From assembly GCA_031276685.1 (NCBI GenBank), contig JAISMQ010000002.1:1-10518 (forward strand): a stretch of 10,518 nucleotides of DNA. Direction: 5' to 3'. This DNA is from Treponema sp. GTDB lineage: Bacteria > Spirochaetota > Spirochaetia > Treponematales > Breznakiellaceae. Shown here one piece after another: positions 1 through 6,609 of this stretch (position 1 is the stretch's first letter; each line of letters begins with the position of its first letter). The notes under the pieces were generated by a model. It searched no databases. It was not told where the DNA came from and was given only the letters and a program-made list of their open reading frames with translations. The translations under genes and the position numbers were made by a program.

Positions 1-1
1 T

Positions 2-643
2 TCCCTTAAAGGCTCGATCCTGGAGATCCTGCTCCCCTTCCTGCTGGTGGCCGGTTATTTTACCGGCATTCTTACCCTTGTGGAGATTGGGGCCGCCGCA
101 GTGATCTACATTTTCGTTGTGGAGGTGCTGATCCACCGGGATATCCCGCTTAAAGACGTGCCGCAGGTCTTTCTAAAGGCGGCGCCCATTATCGGGGGGG
201 TCCTGGCGATTCTGGCGCTTTCGCAGTCCCTTTCGTACTACATCGTGGATACCAACGTGCCGATGGAACTGGCTGACTGGATGCAGCGGGCCGTTACGTC
301 GAAGTACCTGTTCCTGCTGCTCCTCAACCTGGCGCTCCTGGTGGTGGGCTGCCTGATGGACATTTTTTCCGCCATCCTTATCGTCCTGCCCCTTATCGTC
401 CCCCTGGGGGCGGCTTACGGCATCGATCCCGTCCACCTGGGCGTTATCTTTATCATCAACCTGGAGCTGGGCTTCCTGACCCCCCCGGTGGGGCTTAACC
501 TGTTCCTCGCCTCGTACCGCTTCAAAAAGCCCTTTGTGAGCATCTGCCGCTATGTTTTCCCCTTCCTCGTTATCCAGTTCGTCGTGGTTATGCTGGTAAC
601 CTACGTGCCCGCCCTTTCCACGTTCCTTACCCGGTTTTTCTAA
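2..643 (+). CDS. dctM: TRAP transporter large permease, DctM family (5' end outside window)
   Basis: This is the C-terminal half of the large membrane subunit of a tripartite ATP-independent periplasmic (TRAP) transporter. Such transporters use an ion gradient to import organic acids, sialic acid or related solutes delivered by a periplasmic binding protein. The frame is open from base 2 and gives 213 residues; complete DctM proteins are about 425 residues or more, so the start lies upstream. The visible part is almost entirely hydrophobic: segments near residues 8-26, 28-46, 59-76, 102-136, 144-171 and 184-206. The stretch around residues 153-171 (NLELGFLTPPVGLNLFLAS) is the characteristic DctM C-terminal signature. 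The small permease and binding protein would be expected just upstream, outside the window. The substrate cannot be inferred. An internal GTG at 47 is an ordinary valine codon, not the start. Confidence 0.93.
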   Translation, partial: SLKGSILEILLPFLLVAGYFTGILTLVEIGAAAVIYIFVVEVLIHRDIPLKDVPQVFLKAAPIIGGVLAILALSQSLSYYIVDTNVPMELADWMQRAVTSKYLFLLLLNLALLVVGCLMDIFSAILIVLPLIVPLGAAYGIDPVHLGVIFIINLELGFLTPPVGLNLFLASYRFKKPFVSICRYVFPFLVIQFVVVMLVTYVPALSTFLTRFF

Positions 644-663
644 AAGACCGCCCGCTTTTTCTA

Positions 664-681
664 CCGGCCCCCCGGGGCCGG
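664..681. terminator. GC-rich hairpin between convergent genes
   Basis: In the 42-bp gap between the convergent permease and glycosidase genes, CCGGCCC (664-670) can pair with GGGCCGG (675-681) around a 4-base loop. The hairpin is symmetric and could act for both strands. Neither side is followed by a good T-run, and its 3' side nearly reaches the glycosidase stop codon at 686-688, so termination is an inference from position and stem only. Confidence 0.3.
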
Positions 682-685
682 CCCC

Positions 686-3238
686 TTACCAGACCGACAG
701 GGCGCTCCCTTCGCGCAGTTCCAGGGCCCGTTCAAAGACCAGGGTGTCCCCCTCGGCCTTGAATTCCAGCTCCTGCCCGCCAAGGGCGGCGCGCCGCCTG
801 CCGCAGCCCCCCAGCCGGAGCCGCCTGAGCGTCTGCGTCCCGTAGAGTACGCTTAAAACGGCGGATTCCCCCGTCCGCTCAAAGAGGCCCCAGGCTTTGT
901 CCAGGGACCAGAAATATTTGCCGTCCCGCAGCGGGTTAAAGCCGATTTCCAGCCGGGGCATGTCGTAGGAAAAGCCCGAATAGGCCAGCAGCAGGGCCCA
1001 GGAGGCCATGCTCCGGGCGTAGTTGCTGCCGCACTCCATTTCGTTCCAGGGGTTGCGGTTTTCCCCGTCGTAGCGGCCCCTGACGCCCCGCACGATGTCA
1101 AGGCCCTCTTTTTCCAGCCCTGCCTGGATCATGTGGACGGCGGCCTGGTATTCAAACCCGTGCATGCACTCTTCCGAATACGGGACGGGGATAACCGGCT
1201 TGCGGACGCCCGCGGGCCATTCGCATATCACCGCCCCCGCCTCGTCGTTAAGGCCGAAGATCCGGCAGGGGTTAACGTGGCAGCGCAGGCTGGGCTTAAA
1301 GTTGTGCGCGTAGATCGCGGCAAGGGCGCTTTTTACCTGGGCGCTGTCGTAGATCTCCCCCAGGCCGCATAGATTCGCGTGCCACTGGGCAAGGACCTGG
1401 TCGATTTCGCAGCCTTCGGCGTACTGGTACTTTATTTCCCCGGCCTCGTCGTTCCAGTAGGCGCGGAGGGCGGATTCGCCGGGGCCGTCCTCGAAGGACC
1501 CGACAAGGGCCCGGTCTTCCAGGCTGATCCGCTGGATATAGTACTCCCCGTTAAAGAGGTTCTTGTCCGACCAGGCCTTGCCTTTTTCAAACATGGCCCG
1601 GTACTGTCCGGCGTCGCCGTCCCCCAGGGCCTCCGCCATTTCGGCGGCGGCCTTTAGGGCCGCCAGGTAGAAGCCCTGGAGCCACGAATTGGGCCCGAAG
1701 AGTTCCATGTCCAGCGTGTGGTGCTGCCGTCCGGTAATAACCCCGCTTTTACCGGGATCCCAGCGGTCCCTGTTTTCGCCGGACCAGGCGAACTCCAGGG
1801 ATTTTTTTACCGAAGGCCACAGCCCGCGCAGCCATTCGGTATCCCCCAGGATCTTCCAGTCCCGGTAGGTTTTGATAAGGCCCCCCATCTGGCCGTCCAC
1901 GCAGGGGCGGAAGGACAGGCGCCCCGTGCCAAGGGGAAGCTGGAGGCGGAAGGGCATGCCGCCGTCGGGACGGAGGTTGTAGGCGTAATCCGCCTCCCGC
2001 ATCGACCGCTCAAGGGCGGGGAACAAAAACGGCAGGGCGTAGGCGTAGTTCCAGACATGGGTGCAGGAGCCCTCGCAGCTCCCCCGGTTCGCCGCGCAGC
2101 CCTCCCAGCCGTAGAAGGTGCCGTCCTCCAGCCGCCAGACCGTGGGGCTTTTCAGTACCGCGATGGCGGAGCTAACGGCGTCCAGGGCCTCTTCCGGCAG
2201 GTTTGACGAGAACAGGGCGTCCCGGAAACGGCGGGTTTCCCCCTCAAGGCGGTCCCAGTTTTTAAGGGCGTAGGCGGCGGACTCAAAAGAATCCTTGAAT
2301 AGGACCGCGTAGTAGTTCTTCCAGGTGACAAAGGCCCCGCCGGCGTCCCGGGTCCCCTCGTGCTCGTTCCAGTCGTTGTAGTTGTCCGGGTGGTTCCAGG
2401 TAAGGATGAAACGGAAGCTCCGGCGTTCCCCCGCCCCGACGCGGGCGCTGACCGCCAGGGACGCGATATCCTCGCCCCGGGCCGCGGGATCGGCGGGGTA
2501 ACTGCGGTTTTTCAGGGCCCCGGCGCGGGTAAAATCCCGCCAGAAGACCCCGACATTGTCGAACCAGGACCCCCGGTACCAGTATTCCTGGTAGCTCAGG
2601 GCCCCTTCGCCCGCGACCGCGAAGCTCATGTCCCCGGCGCCCAGGCCCGCCGGTTCCAGCGAGCTTAGGGTTATGGCGTTTATACCGCCTTCGGCGCGGA
2701 ACCTGTTGAGCTTCCCGCCGGCGTAAGGGTTGGCGACGGACAGGCAGACCGTGTAGTCCAGCGCGGTATCGCCGGTATTGTGAATTTCAAGCTCGAAAAA
2801 CGCCCCCGGTATGCCCGAATCCCGGTCGTTCAGCGGGATAAACGGGTTGAAGGCGCGGAGGCTTAGGGCGCCGGGGAAGGTTTCGTCCTGGAAGCCGATT
2901 TCGGCAAAGGGGAAGGTCCCGGAAAACGTGCAGTCCCTAAAGTGGGGGAAGCCCGCAAGCAGGTACCGTTCGGGCCCAAAGCCGTAAGCCCCGCCGCTCC
3001 CCATGTAGGGCGGCGGCAGGTCGGCGTTCAGAACCCGGGCGTCCAGCGTTTCCCCTTCCCGTTCCGCCTTGACGGCGAAATGGGAAAAACCGTTCAGGCT
3101 CCCCTTGGAGGGCCTGTTGAAGATCTCCCAGTCGATAAGACGGCCGGTCCCCGAAAGCCCCAGGGAGCCGGTGCCGATTCCCCCCAGGGGGAACGAGATC
3201 TGGCCGCGTTTGTTACCCGTGAATACAAAATTTGGCAT
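686..3238 (-). CDS. GH116-type glycoside hydrolase (GBA2/DUF608-like, bacterial non-lysosomal glucosylceramidase family)
   Basis: The product is a large glycosidase of the GBA2-like GH116 family, whose members hydrolyse beta-glucosides or beta-xylosides with retention. From the ATG at 3238 it has 850 residues. The frame extends 16 codons further to a TTG at 3286, but the ATG is preferred because family members begin with a short strand before a segment like RGQISFPLGGIGTGSLGL, which here starts about ten residues in. The N-terminal beta-sandwich domain covers roughly residues 5-330 and the C-terminal (alpha/alpha)6 catalytic domain roughly 335-800. By family comparison the likely nucleophile is the Glu of GWEG (residue 379) and the likely acid/base is the Asp of HTLDMELFGPNSW (residue 510). 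The WNEMECGSNYARSMASW block (residues 731-747) supplies substrate-binding Glu and Arg. I see no signal peptide, so it is probably cytoplasmic and would act on imported oligosaccharides or glycosides. Substrate is unknown. Confidence 0.88.
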   Translation of the reverse strand: MPNFVFTGNKRGQISFPLGGIGTGSLGLSGTGRLIDWEIFNRPSKGSLNGFSHFAVKAEREGETLDARVLNADLPPPYMGSGGAYGFGPERYLLAGFPHFRDCTFSGTFPFAEIGFQDETFPGALSLRAFNPFIPLNDRDSGIPGAFFELEIHNTGDTALDYTVCLSVANPYAGGKLNRFRAEGGINAITLSSLEPAGLGAGDMSFAVAGEGALSYQEYWYRGSWFDNVGVFWRDFTRAGALKNRSYPADPAARGEDIASLAVSARVGAGERRSFRFILTWNHPDNYNDWNEHEGTRDAGGAFVTWKNYYAVLFKDSFESAAYALKNWDRLEGETRRFRDALFSSNLPEEALDAVSSAIAVLKSPTVWRLEDGTFYGWEGCAANRGSCEGSCTHVWNYAYALPFLFPALERSMREADYAYNLRPDGGMPFRLQLPLGTGRLSFRPCVDGQMGGLIKTYRDWKILGDTEWLRGLWPSVKKSLEFAWSGENRDRWDPGKSGVITGRQHHTLDMELFGPNSWLQGFYLAALKAAAEMAEALGDGDAGQYRAMFEKGKAWSDKNLFNGEYYIQRISLEDRALVGSFEDGPGESALRAYWNDEAGEIKYQYAEGCEIDQVLAQWHANLCGLGEIYDSAQVKSALAAIYAHNFKPSLRCHVNPCRIFGLNDEAGAVICEWPAGVRKPVIPVPYSEECMHGFEYQAAVHMIQAGLEKEGLDIVRGVRGRYDGENRNPWNEMECGSNYARSMASWALLLAYSGFSYDMPRLEIGFNPLRDGKYFWSLDKAWGLFERTGESAVLSVLYGTQTLRRLRLGGCGRRRAALGGQELEFKAEGDTLVFERALELREGSALSVW

Positions 3239-3245
3239 GGGCCAC

Positions 3246-3273
3246 GTTATACCCGCAGCCCCGCTTGTTGCAA
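3246..3273 (-). promoter_or_regulatory. Candidate promoter of the GH116 gene
   Basis: On the minus strand TTGCAA (3273-3268) and TATAAC (3251-3246) are separated by 16 bp and resemble -35 and -10 elements. Predicted initiation is at about 3239, one base before the ATG at 3238, which would make a leaderless or nearly leaderless mRNA. No Shine-Dalgarno sequence is visible before that ATG. The -35 hexamer is embedded in the last of three tandem 13-bp repeats. This is pattern evidence only. Confidence 0.45.
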
Positions 3274-3306
3274 GCCCGCGCCGCAAACCTGCGCTGCAAG
3301 CCCGCG
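3268..3306 (-). repeat. Three tandem 13-bp repeats upstream of the GH116 gene
   Basis: Read on the minus strand, three head-to-tail 13-bp units follow the sigma factor stop: CGCGGGCTTGCAG (3306-3294), CGCAGGTTTGCGG (3293-3281) and CGCGGGCTTGCAA (3280-3268). The outer copies match at 12 of 13 positions, the middle at 10 of 13 with the first. They lie directly upstream of and into the candidate -35 box, a position typical of operator or activator sites. Slippage-generated repetition is the alternative. Confidence 0.6.
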
Positions 3307-3308
3307 GC

Positions 3309-4298
3309 TTAGGCGTTCCCCCGCAGTTCGTGCAGCTCCCTAAGGCCCCGCAGTTTGAAGGTCGCCTTTTCCTGGATCTGGCGCACCCGCTCCCGCGTGA
3401 TCCCCAGGACTTTCCCCGTTTCTTCCAGGGTAAGGGGTTCCTCGCCGGTAAGGCCGTAGCGCATCTGGATGATCCTCATCTCCCGTTCAGAAAGCTGGGA
3501 AAGGATATCCCCCATGGTCTCCTGGATCGTCATGGAAAAGACCTTTTCAAAGGGCTCGGTCAGCGTTTCGTCCTTGATCAGCTCCGCCAGGCGGGTCAGG
3601 TTGGCGTCGTCAACGATGATGTCGATGCTGGTTGTTTCCTGCGACAGTTTTACGATTTCCTTTACCTTGGAAACAGGTATCCCCAGGTATTCGGAAAGTT
3701 CCTCGTTGCTCGGGTCCCGGCCCAGGTCCTGGGTAAGCTGTTTGGCGACAAAGTAGCACTTCTTGATGGTGTTGAGCATGTAGTTGGGGATCCGGATAAC
3801 CCGCCCCTTGTCGGCGATGCTTTTGATAATCGCCTGCCTGATCCACCAGGTGCCGTAGGTAGAGAATCTGCAGCCCCGGGTATAGTCAAACCGTTCCACC
3901 GCTTCGATCAGGCCGATATTGCCTTCGTCGATCAGATCCAGCAGCGAAAGGCCCCGGTGCTGGTAGTTCTTCGCGATGGAAACCACCAGCCGCAGGGTGG
4001 CGTTGAACATCCTGTTTTTGTAGGTAAGCAGGAGGTCCTCCGTGGCGGTCTTTTCCTGCCGGTTTTTTTCGGGCTCCCCTTCTTTTTCCAACTGGGCGAT
4101 TTTTTTCCGCAGTTCGTCCAGCTTCTGCCCGATATGCCGTTCCTCGTCAATCGAAAGCAGGGAATAACGGGAAATCTGCTTAAAGTACAGGGCCAGAGGA
4201 TCCGTTTCCTTGAACGTCCGCGCCCGTTTTACCTTTTTTTGCGCCCGCGCCGGCCCGAGAAAATCCCCGCGTTCCTTCTGTAACGCCGTTTTTGACAT
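3309..4298 (-). CDS. Group-2 sigma-70 family RNA polymerase sigma factor (RpoS/RpoD-like)
   Basis: This is a sigma-70 family initiation factor of 329 residues. It lacks the acidic region 1.1 of primary sigma factors and matches the length of RpoS. Region 1.2 is about residues 32-65, and a charged linker rich in Lys and Glu follows (about 66-86). Region 2 spans about 95-165 and includes the core-binding and -10 recognition helix (RFSTYGTWWIRQAI, 144-157). Region 3 is about 175-240. Region 4 (about 262-322) ends in a helix-turn-helix (TLEETGKVLGITRERVRQI) for the -35 element. The ATG at 4298 has a strong GGAGG site (4304-4308) 5 bases away. Only 27 bases separate it from the upstream LysM/LytM gene, suggesting cotranscription, as with nlpD-rpoS. 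Whether it is a housekeeping or a stress/stationary-phase factor cannot be settled from one window; size and context favour an alternative RpoS-like factor. Confidence 0.92.
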   Translation of the reverse strand: MSKTALQKERGDFLGPARAQKKVKRARTFKETDPLALYFKQISRYSLLSIDEERHIGQKLDELRKKIAQLEKEGEPEKNRQEKTATEDLLLTYKNRMFNATLRLVVSIAKNYQHRGLSLLDLIDEGNIGLIEAVERFDYTRGCRFSTYGTWWIRQAIIKSIADKGRVIRIPNYMLNTIKKCYFVAKQLTQDLGRDPSNEELSEYLGIPVSKVKEIVKLSQETTSIDIIVDDANLTRLAELIKDETLTEPFEKVFSMTIQETMGDILSQLSEREMRIIQMRYGLTGEEPLTLEETGKVLGITRERVRQIQEKATFKLRGLRELHELRGNA

Positions 4299-4325
4299 GA
4301 CAACCTCCAGTGTTTTAAATGGGCG

Positions 4326-5180
4326 CTATGCCCGGGGAGCCTTGGACGGATCGATAGGGTTGTCTTTCAAAAAAACCAGAAAAAACAACTGGGGCTTGTC
4401 GGAAACCGCGTCGATTCCCAGTTTCCCAATCTCCGTCCCCGGGCTTACCCGGTCCCCCTCTTTTACCGACAGGCTTTCACAGCCCCCGTAGACGTACAGG
4501 TAGCCCCCCGCTACCTGTACTATCGCCACTCTTCCGAATCCCCGGTACGGCCCCGCGGATATCACCGTCCCCTGGGTAAGGCTCCGCACCGATTCGGCGC
4601 GTTCCCCGGTTACCATGACCCCCGGCAGCTTCCCGTCCATGTAGACAATCTCCTTGGGCGCGACCGGCCAGCGGAGGGAGCTGTCGACCTCCTTTACCGT
4701 AGTCTGCCGTACCCCATCATTAAGAGACCCTGCAAGGGCGGGGGAGGTTACAGTCCCGGCGCCGGAAGTTTCCGTGACCGCCCCGGCGCTTGCCGGGATA
4801 CGGATCAGATCCCCCTCCTTGAGCACGTAAGTCTGGGAAAACCCGTTGGCCTCCCGCAGCGCCTGGACCGTAGTGCCGTTGGTCCGGGCGATATTGTACA
4901 GAGTTTCGTCCCGCGCCACCCGGTGTTCCCGGTAGACCGTCCGCCCCGTATTTTCTGTAATCCCGATAGGATTTACGGGGATTGTAAGCCGCCTCCCCGC
5001 CTGGAGCCGCGAAGCGTCGGTGATGTTATTCAGGATCATAAGATCTCCGGGATCGATATTGAAGGACCGGGCGATTGAGTAGATCGTCTCCCCCCTCCCC
5101 ACGATGTGAACCACATCCTCCGCAGGCAGCGGGGCGGACAGAAAGGCCGCGAACAGCAGGAGTACGCATCGATGATCCAT
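4326..5180 (-). CDS. Secreted LysM-LysM-LytM (degenerate M23) protein, NlpD-like
   Basis: This 284-residue protein is probably exported and bound to peptidoglycan. Residues 1-20 form a signal peptide with a hydrophobic core and an ALPA-type cleavage site; no lipobox cysteine is in the right place, unlike NlpD. Two LysM domains follow (about 25-68 and 86-129), then a Ser/Thr/Ala-rich linker (130-165) and an M23/LytM domain (about 170-280). The M23 zinc ligands are missing: the HxxxD region reads LPGVMVTGE, and the usual HLHF position reads QLFF (264-267). An endopeptidase activity is therefore unlikely. Degenerate LytM proteins such as EnvC and NlpD instead activate cell-wall amidases, so a role in daughter-cell separation or wall remodelling is the best inference. 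The start ATG at 5180 has an in-frame stop just upstream and only a poor ribosome binding site. The sigma factor gene follows closely. Confidence 0.87.
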   Translation of the reverse strand: MDHRCVLLLFAAFLSAPLPAEDVVHIVGRGETIYSIARSFNIDPGDLMILNNITDASRLQAGRRLTIPVNPIGITENTGRTVYREHRVARDETLYNIARTNGTTVQALREANGFSQTYVLKEGDLIRIPASAGAVTETSGAGTVTSPALAGSLNDGVRQTTVKEVDSSLRWPVAPKEIVYMDGKLPGVMVTGERAESVRSLTQGTVISAGPYRGFGRVAIVQVAGGYLYVYGGCESLSVKEGDRVSPGTEIGKLGIDAVSDKPQLFFLVFLKDNPIDPSKAPRA

Positions 5181-5231
5181 AACATTTCATTGTCGGTTGT
5201 TTCCCCTTTTTCCGTAAGGCGGCCATGAAAA

Positions 5232-5260
5232 TTTATGCCACATGCGCGTTCCATACGCAA
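5232..5260 (-). promoter_or_regulatory. Candidate promoter of the LysM/LytM-sigma operon
   Basis: On the minus strand TTGCGT (5260-5255) and CATAAA (5237-5232) are 17 bp apart. They match the sigma-70 consensus at 3 of 6 and 4 of 6 positions. Initiation near 5225 would give a leader of about 45 bases before the ATG at 5180. Confidence 0.35.
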
Positions 5261-5378
5261 GGCCGTCCTTTTGCCTATGGAACAATATGGCTCCAATTCC
5301 CCGTCTTTACAACAGTTTTCAATGAAAGATCTTAGGTTAGTGAAATAATGTTCAAAAACGCAGGAATTAGTACAAAGC

Positions 5379-5435
5379 AAGCGCCGTGCGCAGAAGCCAG
5401 CGCATATACCACAACGATATTCGCTGCGGGCGCTT
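5379..5435. repeat. Interrupted inverted repeat in the divergent intergenic region
   Basis: The 329-bp region between the LysM gene and the deaminase start (5181-5509) holds no convincing gene. Within it AAGCGCC (5379-5385) pairs with GGCGCTT (5429-5435). Just inside, CGCAG (5389-5393) pairs with CTGCG (5424-5428), with a 3-base bulge on the left side. On the plus strand the right arm is followed by AAAAA. A GCGCATATAC 10-mer inside it (5400-5409) recurs at 10024-10033 in the large palindromic element. It could be a leader hairpin for the deaminase mRNA or a degenerate member of a dispersed repeat family. Confidence 0.5.
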
Positions 5436-5509
5436 AAAAACAGGGTTTGGCTGTGTCTTGGGGTCCTGCTGAACTTGTGGAAAGCAAGAAAAGTTTTCAT
5501 AATGCCCGC

Positions 5510-5995
5510 ATGGGTGATTACAAACGCCCCAGTTGGGACGAGTACTTTATGGAGGTCTGCGACGCCATTTCCAAACGGGCAACCTGCGACCGGGGCCGTT
5601 CGGGCTGCGTTATCGCCAAAGACAACCAGATCCTGGTTACCGGCTATGTGGGCGCCCCGGCGGGGCTTCCCCACTGCGACGAGGCGGGGCACCAGCTCAA
5701 GAAGATGCTCCACGAGGACGGCAGCGTTACCACCCACTGCGTGCGTACCGTCCACGCGGAACAGAACGCCATCTGCCAGGCCGCCAAACGGGGCATCGCC
5801 ATCGCCGGGGCGACCCTCTACTGCCGCATGACCCCCTGCCGCACCTGCGCCATGCTGATCATCAACTGCGGCATCGTCAGGGTGGTCTGCCAGCGCCGTT
5901 ACCACGACGCGCAGGATTCCGAGGCTATGTTCGGCATGGCGGGGATAAAGCTTGAATACGTCTGTTCCGGGGTGGAGCGCTACGAGGACCAGTAA
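5510..5995 (+). CDS. Deoxycytidylate (dCMP) deaminase
   Basis: The product is a zinc-dependent cytidine/deoxycytidylate deaminase family enzyme that converts dCMP to dUMP, the substrate of thymidylate synthase, in the cytoplasm. From the ATG at 5510 it has 161 residues, close to the usual 145-170 for bacterial ComEB/dCMP deaminases. The catalytic motif CHAE-type HAE is at residues 82-84 (His and Glu) and the second zinc motif PCRTC at 109-113. The segment GAPAGLPHCDEAGH (49-61) is typical of dCMP rather than cytidine deaminases. The frame is open upstream to a TTG at 5447, which would add 21 residues. The ATG is preferred because family similarity begins at PSWDEYFM just after it, but no clear Shine-Dalgarno sequence supports either start. 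It is monocistronic here, converging on ssrA. Confidence 0.92.
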   Translation: MGDYKRPSWDEYFMEVCDAISKRATCDRGRSGCVIAKDNQILVTGYVGAPAGLPHCDEAGHQLKKMLHEDGSVTTHCVRTVHAEQNAICQAAKRGIAIAGATLYCRMTPCRTCAMLIINCGIVRVVCQRRYHDAQDSEAMFGMAGIKLEYVCSGVERYEDQ

Positions 5996-6009
5996 GCGGG
6001 CCGGCCCTG

Positions 6010-6042
6010 CCGGCGGCCCCGCAGGGTACCGCCGGAGCCGGC
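6010..6042. terminator. Possible terminator hairpin between dCMP deaminase and ssrA
   Basis: The 49-bp convergent gap is very GC-rich. CCGGCGG (6010-6016) can pair with CCGCCGG (6029-6035) around a 12-base loop, and an alternative pairing uses GCCGGC (6009-6014 and 6037-6042). On the plus strand the structure is followed by only TTT. It probably helps end the deaminase transcript, but the short T-run makes this uncertain. Confidence 0.4.
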
Positions 6043-6044
6043 TT

Positions 6045-6387
6045 TGGAGGTGGCGGGAGTCGGACCCGCGTCCTGACGCGTGAAACACAAGCCTCTACAG
6101 GTTTAGCCGTTTATTGTATTGTCGGGACCGGCTTGGCTAAACGGCACGCGGCCGGCCCGTATCCGTTTAATCTTACCGCAGCCCGTCCGGCGCCGGAGAT
6201 GCGGCCAGCCTTGGTTGTGACGCGGAAGCCCTCCCTCAAGGCGGCGGAAAGGTTCCACGCGGTTACGCAGCTAAGGCGTAATCGTAACTGTCGTTATTGG
6301 CAGTTAAAGTTTTTGCCTAATCAGGAGCTAGGCACTCCACCTGCAGCCTGTGCCCCAAACCGCGACAGTCGAAACCGGTACACCCCC
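6045..6387 (-). ncRNA. ssrA: Transfer-messenger RNA (tmRNA), one-piece
   Basis: This RNA, with SmpB, rescues stalled ribosomes and tags their unfinished proteins for proteolysis. The 5' end GGGGGUG (6387-6381) pairs over 7 bp with CACCUCC near the 3' end (6052-6046). The third pair is G-U, and the discriminator is A (6045), as needed for charging with alanine. The conserved GGUUUCGAC follows the acceptor strand. The tag reading frame starts at GCC (6301) and ends at TAA (6263), giving ANNDSYDYALAA, which is treponemal in style. The T-arm GCGGG/CCCGC is intact, but its loop reads UCCGACU where UUCGACU is usual. CCA is not encoded (AAG follows the discriminator) and must be added enzymatically. 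Length is about 343 nt. The antisense open frame across this region is spurious. Confidence 0.96.
6263..6301 (-). other. tmRNA tag-peptide reading frame (ANNDSYDYALAA)
   Basis: This is the resume codon GCC through the TAA stop within ssrA: 12 sense codons encoding ANNDSYDYALAA. The C-terminal ALAA is the recognition end for ClpXP-type proteases. Compared with the remembered T. pallidum tag ANSDSFDYALAA, two positions differ (Asn for Ser, Tyr for Phe). Confidence 0.93.
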
Positions 6388-6404
6388 GGAACACAAGCGT
6401 CTTT

Positions 6405-6433
6405 AGCATACTGCCTATGCCCGGCGAAATCAA
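6405..6433 (-). promoter_or_regulatory. Promoter of ssrA
   Basis: On the minus strand TTGATT (6433-6428) and TATGCT (6410-6405) are separated by exactly 17 bp, each matching the sigma-70 consensus at 4 of 6 positions. Initiation near 6398 would leave a roughly 10-base 5' leader before the mature tmRNA end at 6387, consistent with RNase P processing. Confidence 0.6.
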
Positions 6434-6485
6434 GGGCTGCGGGCCGTTCGGAACCGCTGATTTTTGGATATATTGCATTATTTGC

Positions 6486-6514
6486 TTGATTTAGCGGCAA
6501 AGCTGCGCTAGCTT
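6486..6514 (+). promoter_or_regulatory. Weak candidate promoter for the 6610-7590 gene
   Basis: TTGATT (6486-6491) and TAGCTT (6509-6514) are 17 bp apart; the -10 keeps only the most conserved positions (T, A and final T). Initiation would fall near 6521. The rest of 6520-6600 is GC-rich leader. Confidence 0.25.
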
Positions 6515-6550
6515 AGATACATGCCGCAAGTTAAGGCCGATCCCCGGCTC

Positions 6551-6570
6551 GGGCCGCGCCGGGCCGCGCC
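6551..6570 (+). repeat. Perfect 10-bp tandem duplication
   Basis: GGGCCGCGCC occurs twice head to tail in the leader of the gene that starts at 6610. It could reflect slippage in GC-rich DNA or contribute to leader folding. Confidence 0.7.
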
Positions 6571-6609
6571 TGCCGCAAAGCCCCGGTTTCGGGCCAGGGG
6601 GAGGTTCCG

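Noticed and set aside
3239..3286. Upstream TTG start for the GH116 gene, adding 16 residues
   Set aside because: The added residues come from the tandem-repeat and promoter segment, and family similarity starts just after the ATG at 3238.
3268..3306. CRISPR-like array
   Set aside because: The 13-bp units are directly adjacent without spacers and too short; no cas genes are present, so a regulatory or slippage repeat is the better reading.
3069..4283. Plus-strand open frame of 404 codons opposite the sigma factor
   Set aside because: It mirrors the sigma factor in antisense and shows no independent start signal or motif.
5225..5335. Plus-strand 36-codon frame beginning MKIYATCAFH
   Set aside because: An AAGG lies 6 bases upstream, but the composition is unlike the neighbouring genes, there is no motif, and it overlaps the likely LysM promoter.
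5036..6088. Minus-strand open frame of 350 codons across the dCMP deaminase and the LysM 5' region
   Set aside because: It is antisense to a clear deaminase with intact zinc motifs, and its translation is low-complexity and lacks any family signature; it is a by-product of high GC.
6133..6489. Plus-strand open frame of 118 codons
   Set aside because: It lies across ssrA in antisense and is explained by the tmRNA and its promoter.
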